64,000 bases of DNA from Bacteroidota bacterium. Lineage in GTDB: Bacteria; Bacteroidota; Bacteroidia; Cytophagales; Cyclobacteriaceae. Where the stretch lies: positions 1 to 64,000 of the forward strand of contig JAFDYV010000009.1 of assembly GCA_018267275.1 (NCBI GenBank), read 5' to 3'. A program made the translations under genes and the position numbers. The notes beneath the pieces are model-generated. The model did not search any database, was not told the DNA's origin, and saw only the letters and a program-made list of their open reading frames with translations. This document shows positions 63,868-64,000 of this stretch, piece by piece (positions within the stretch are counted from its first letter, which is position 1; each line of letters starts with the position of its first letter).

Positions 63868-64000
63868 ATTAACCGTCTTGTTATTTTCTGTGTTTTTATT
63901 GAACCCAACAACTCGCGCCTGAAATAAATAAAAAGAAGTAACACTTTCAAACCGTGCTGATGAATGACACGTGCCACTGGCAAGGGGGCGGCAATTCAAA

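Overview
The window looks like a chromosomal segment of a Bacteroidota bacterium, most likely of the order Cytophagales. The evidence is the syntenic block tRNA-Tyr/Gly/Thr-tuf-tRNA-Trp-secE-nusG-rplKAJL-rpoBC followed by a DUF3467 gene, promoters of the Bacteroidota type (TTTG-N19-TAnnTTTG), starts without Shine-Dalgarno sequences, many lipoproteins and exported proteins, TPR-type histidine kinases, and a DAHP synthase-chorismate mutase fusion. No mobile element, prophage or CRISPR array was found.

Layout. 1-14.6 kb (mostly minus strand): two tRNA-Leu genes, a DUF3467 gene, rpoC, rpoB, four ribosomal protein genes, nusG, secE, tRNA-Trp, tuf and three more tRNAs, with two clear promoters and two clear terminators. 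14.6-19.1 kb: the leucine operon leuC-leuD-leuB-leuA on the minus strand, with a terminator-like hairpin in the leuC leader. 19.4-24.4 kb: a repeat lipoprotein, a D-aminoacylase-like amidohydrolase, an AlbA_2/ATP-binding regulator and an M15 peptidase. 24.4-28.8 kb: an aromatic amino acid operon (pheA, aminotransferase, tyrA, DAHP synthase-chorismate mutase). It is preceded by what reads as a complete attenuator: a 21-residue leader peptide rich in Phe and Tyr codons, an antiterminator pairing and a rho-independent terminator. 28.9-36.3 kb: a lipoprotein, a cobalamin-type binding protein, two YfiR paralogues, an M42 peptidase, an acyl-CoA carboxylase beta subunit, a Ppx/GppA phosphatase and an outer-membrane barrel.

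36.3-41.7 kb: two convergent paralogous TPR histidine kinases. 41.8-45.5 kb: small conserved proteins (DUF167, DUF2461, DUF1569), a TetR regulator and a short-chain dehydrogenase. 45.5-49.3 kb: an exported molybdenum hydroxylase of the isoquinoline 1-oxidoreductase type with its iron-sulfur subunit and a two-CxxCH cytochrome-like protein. 49.3-54.8 kb: a hydrolase-DoxX pair facing an AraC gene that carries a frameshift, then a DUF4386 protein, a LuxR regulator and exported proteins. 54.9-63.6 kb: an exported TPR-CHAT protein in an operon with an exported beta-sandwich protein, another exported protein, and a TPR histidine kinase/NarL-type response regulator pair whose two genes are each preceded by the same ATACC-N8-GGTAT inverted repeat.

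The most interesting signals are the Phe/Tyr leader attenuator, the shared NarL-like operator, a 12-bp tandem repeat whose unit is ATG-ACA-CAA-TAA at a gene junction, and a scattered class of foldback or word-like repeats at gene junctions that has in places become part of coding sequence. All calls come from reading the sequence; no database search was run.
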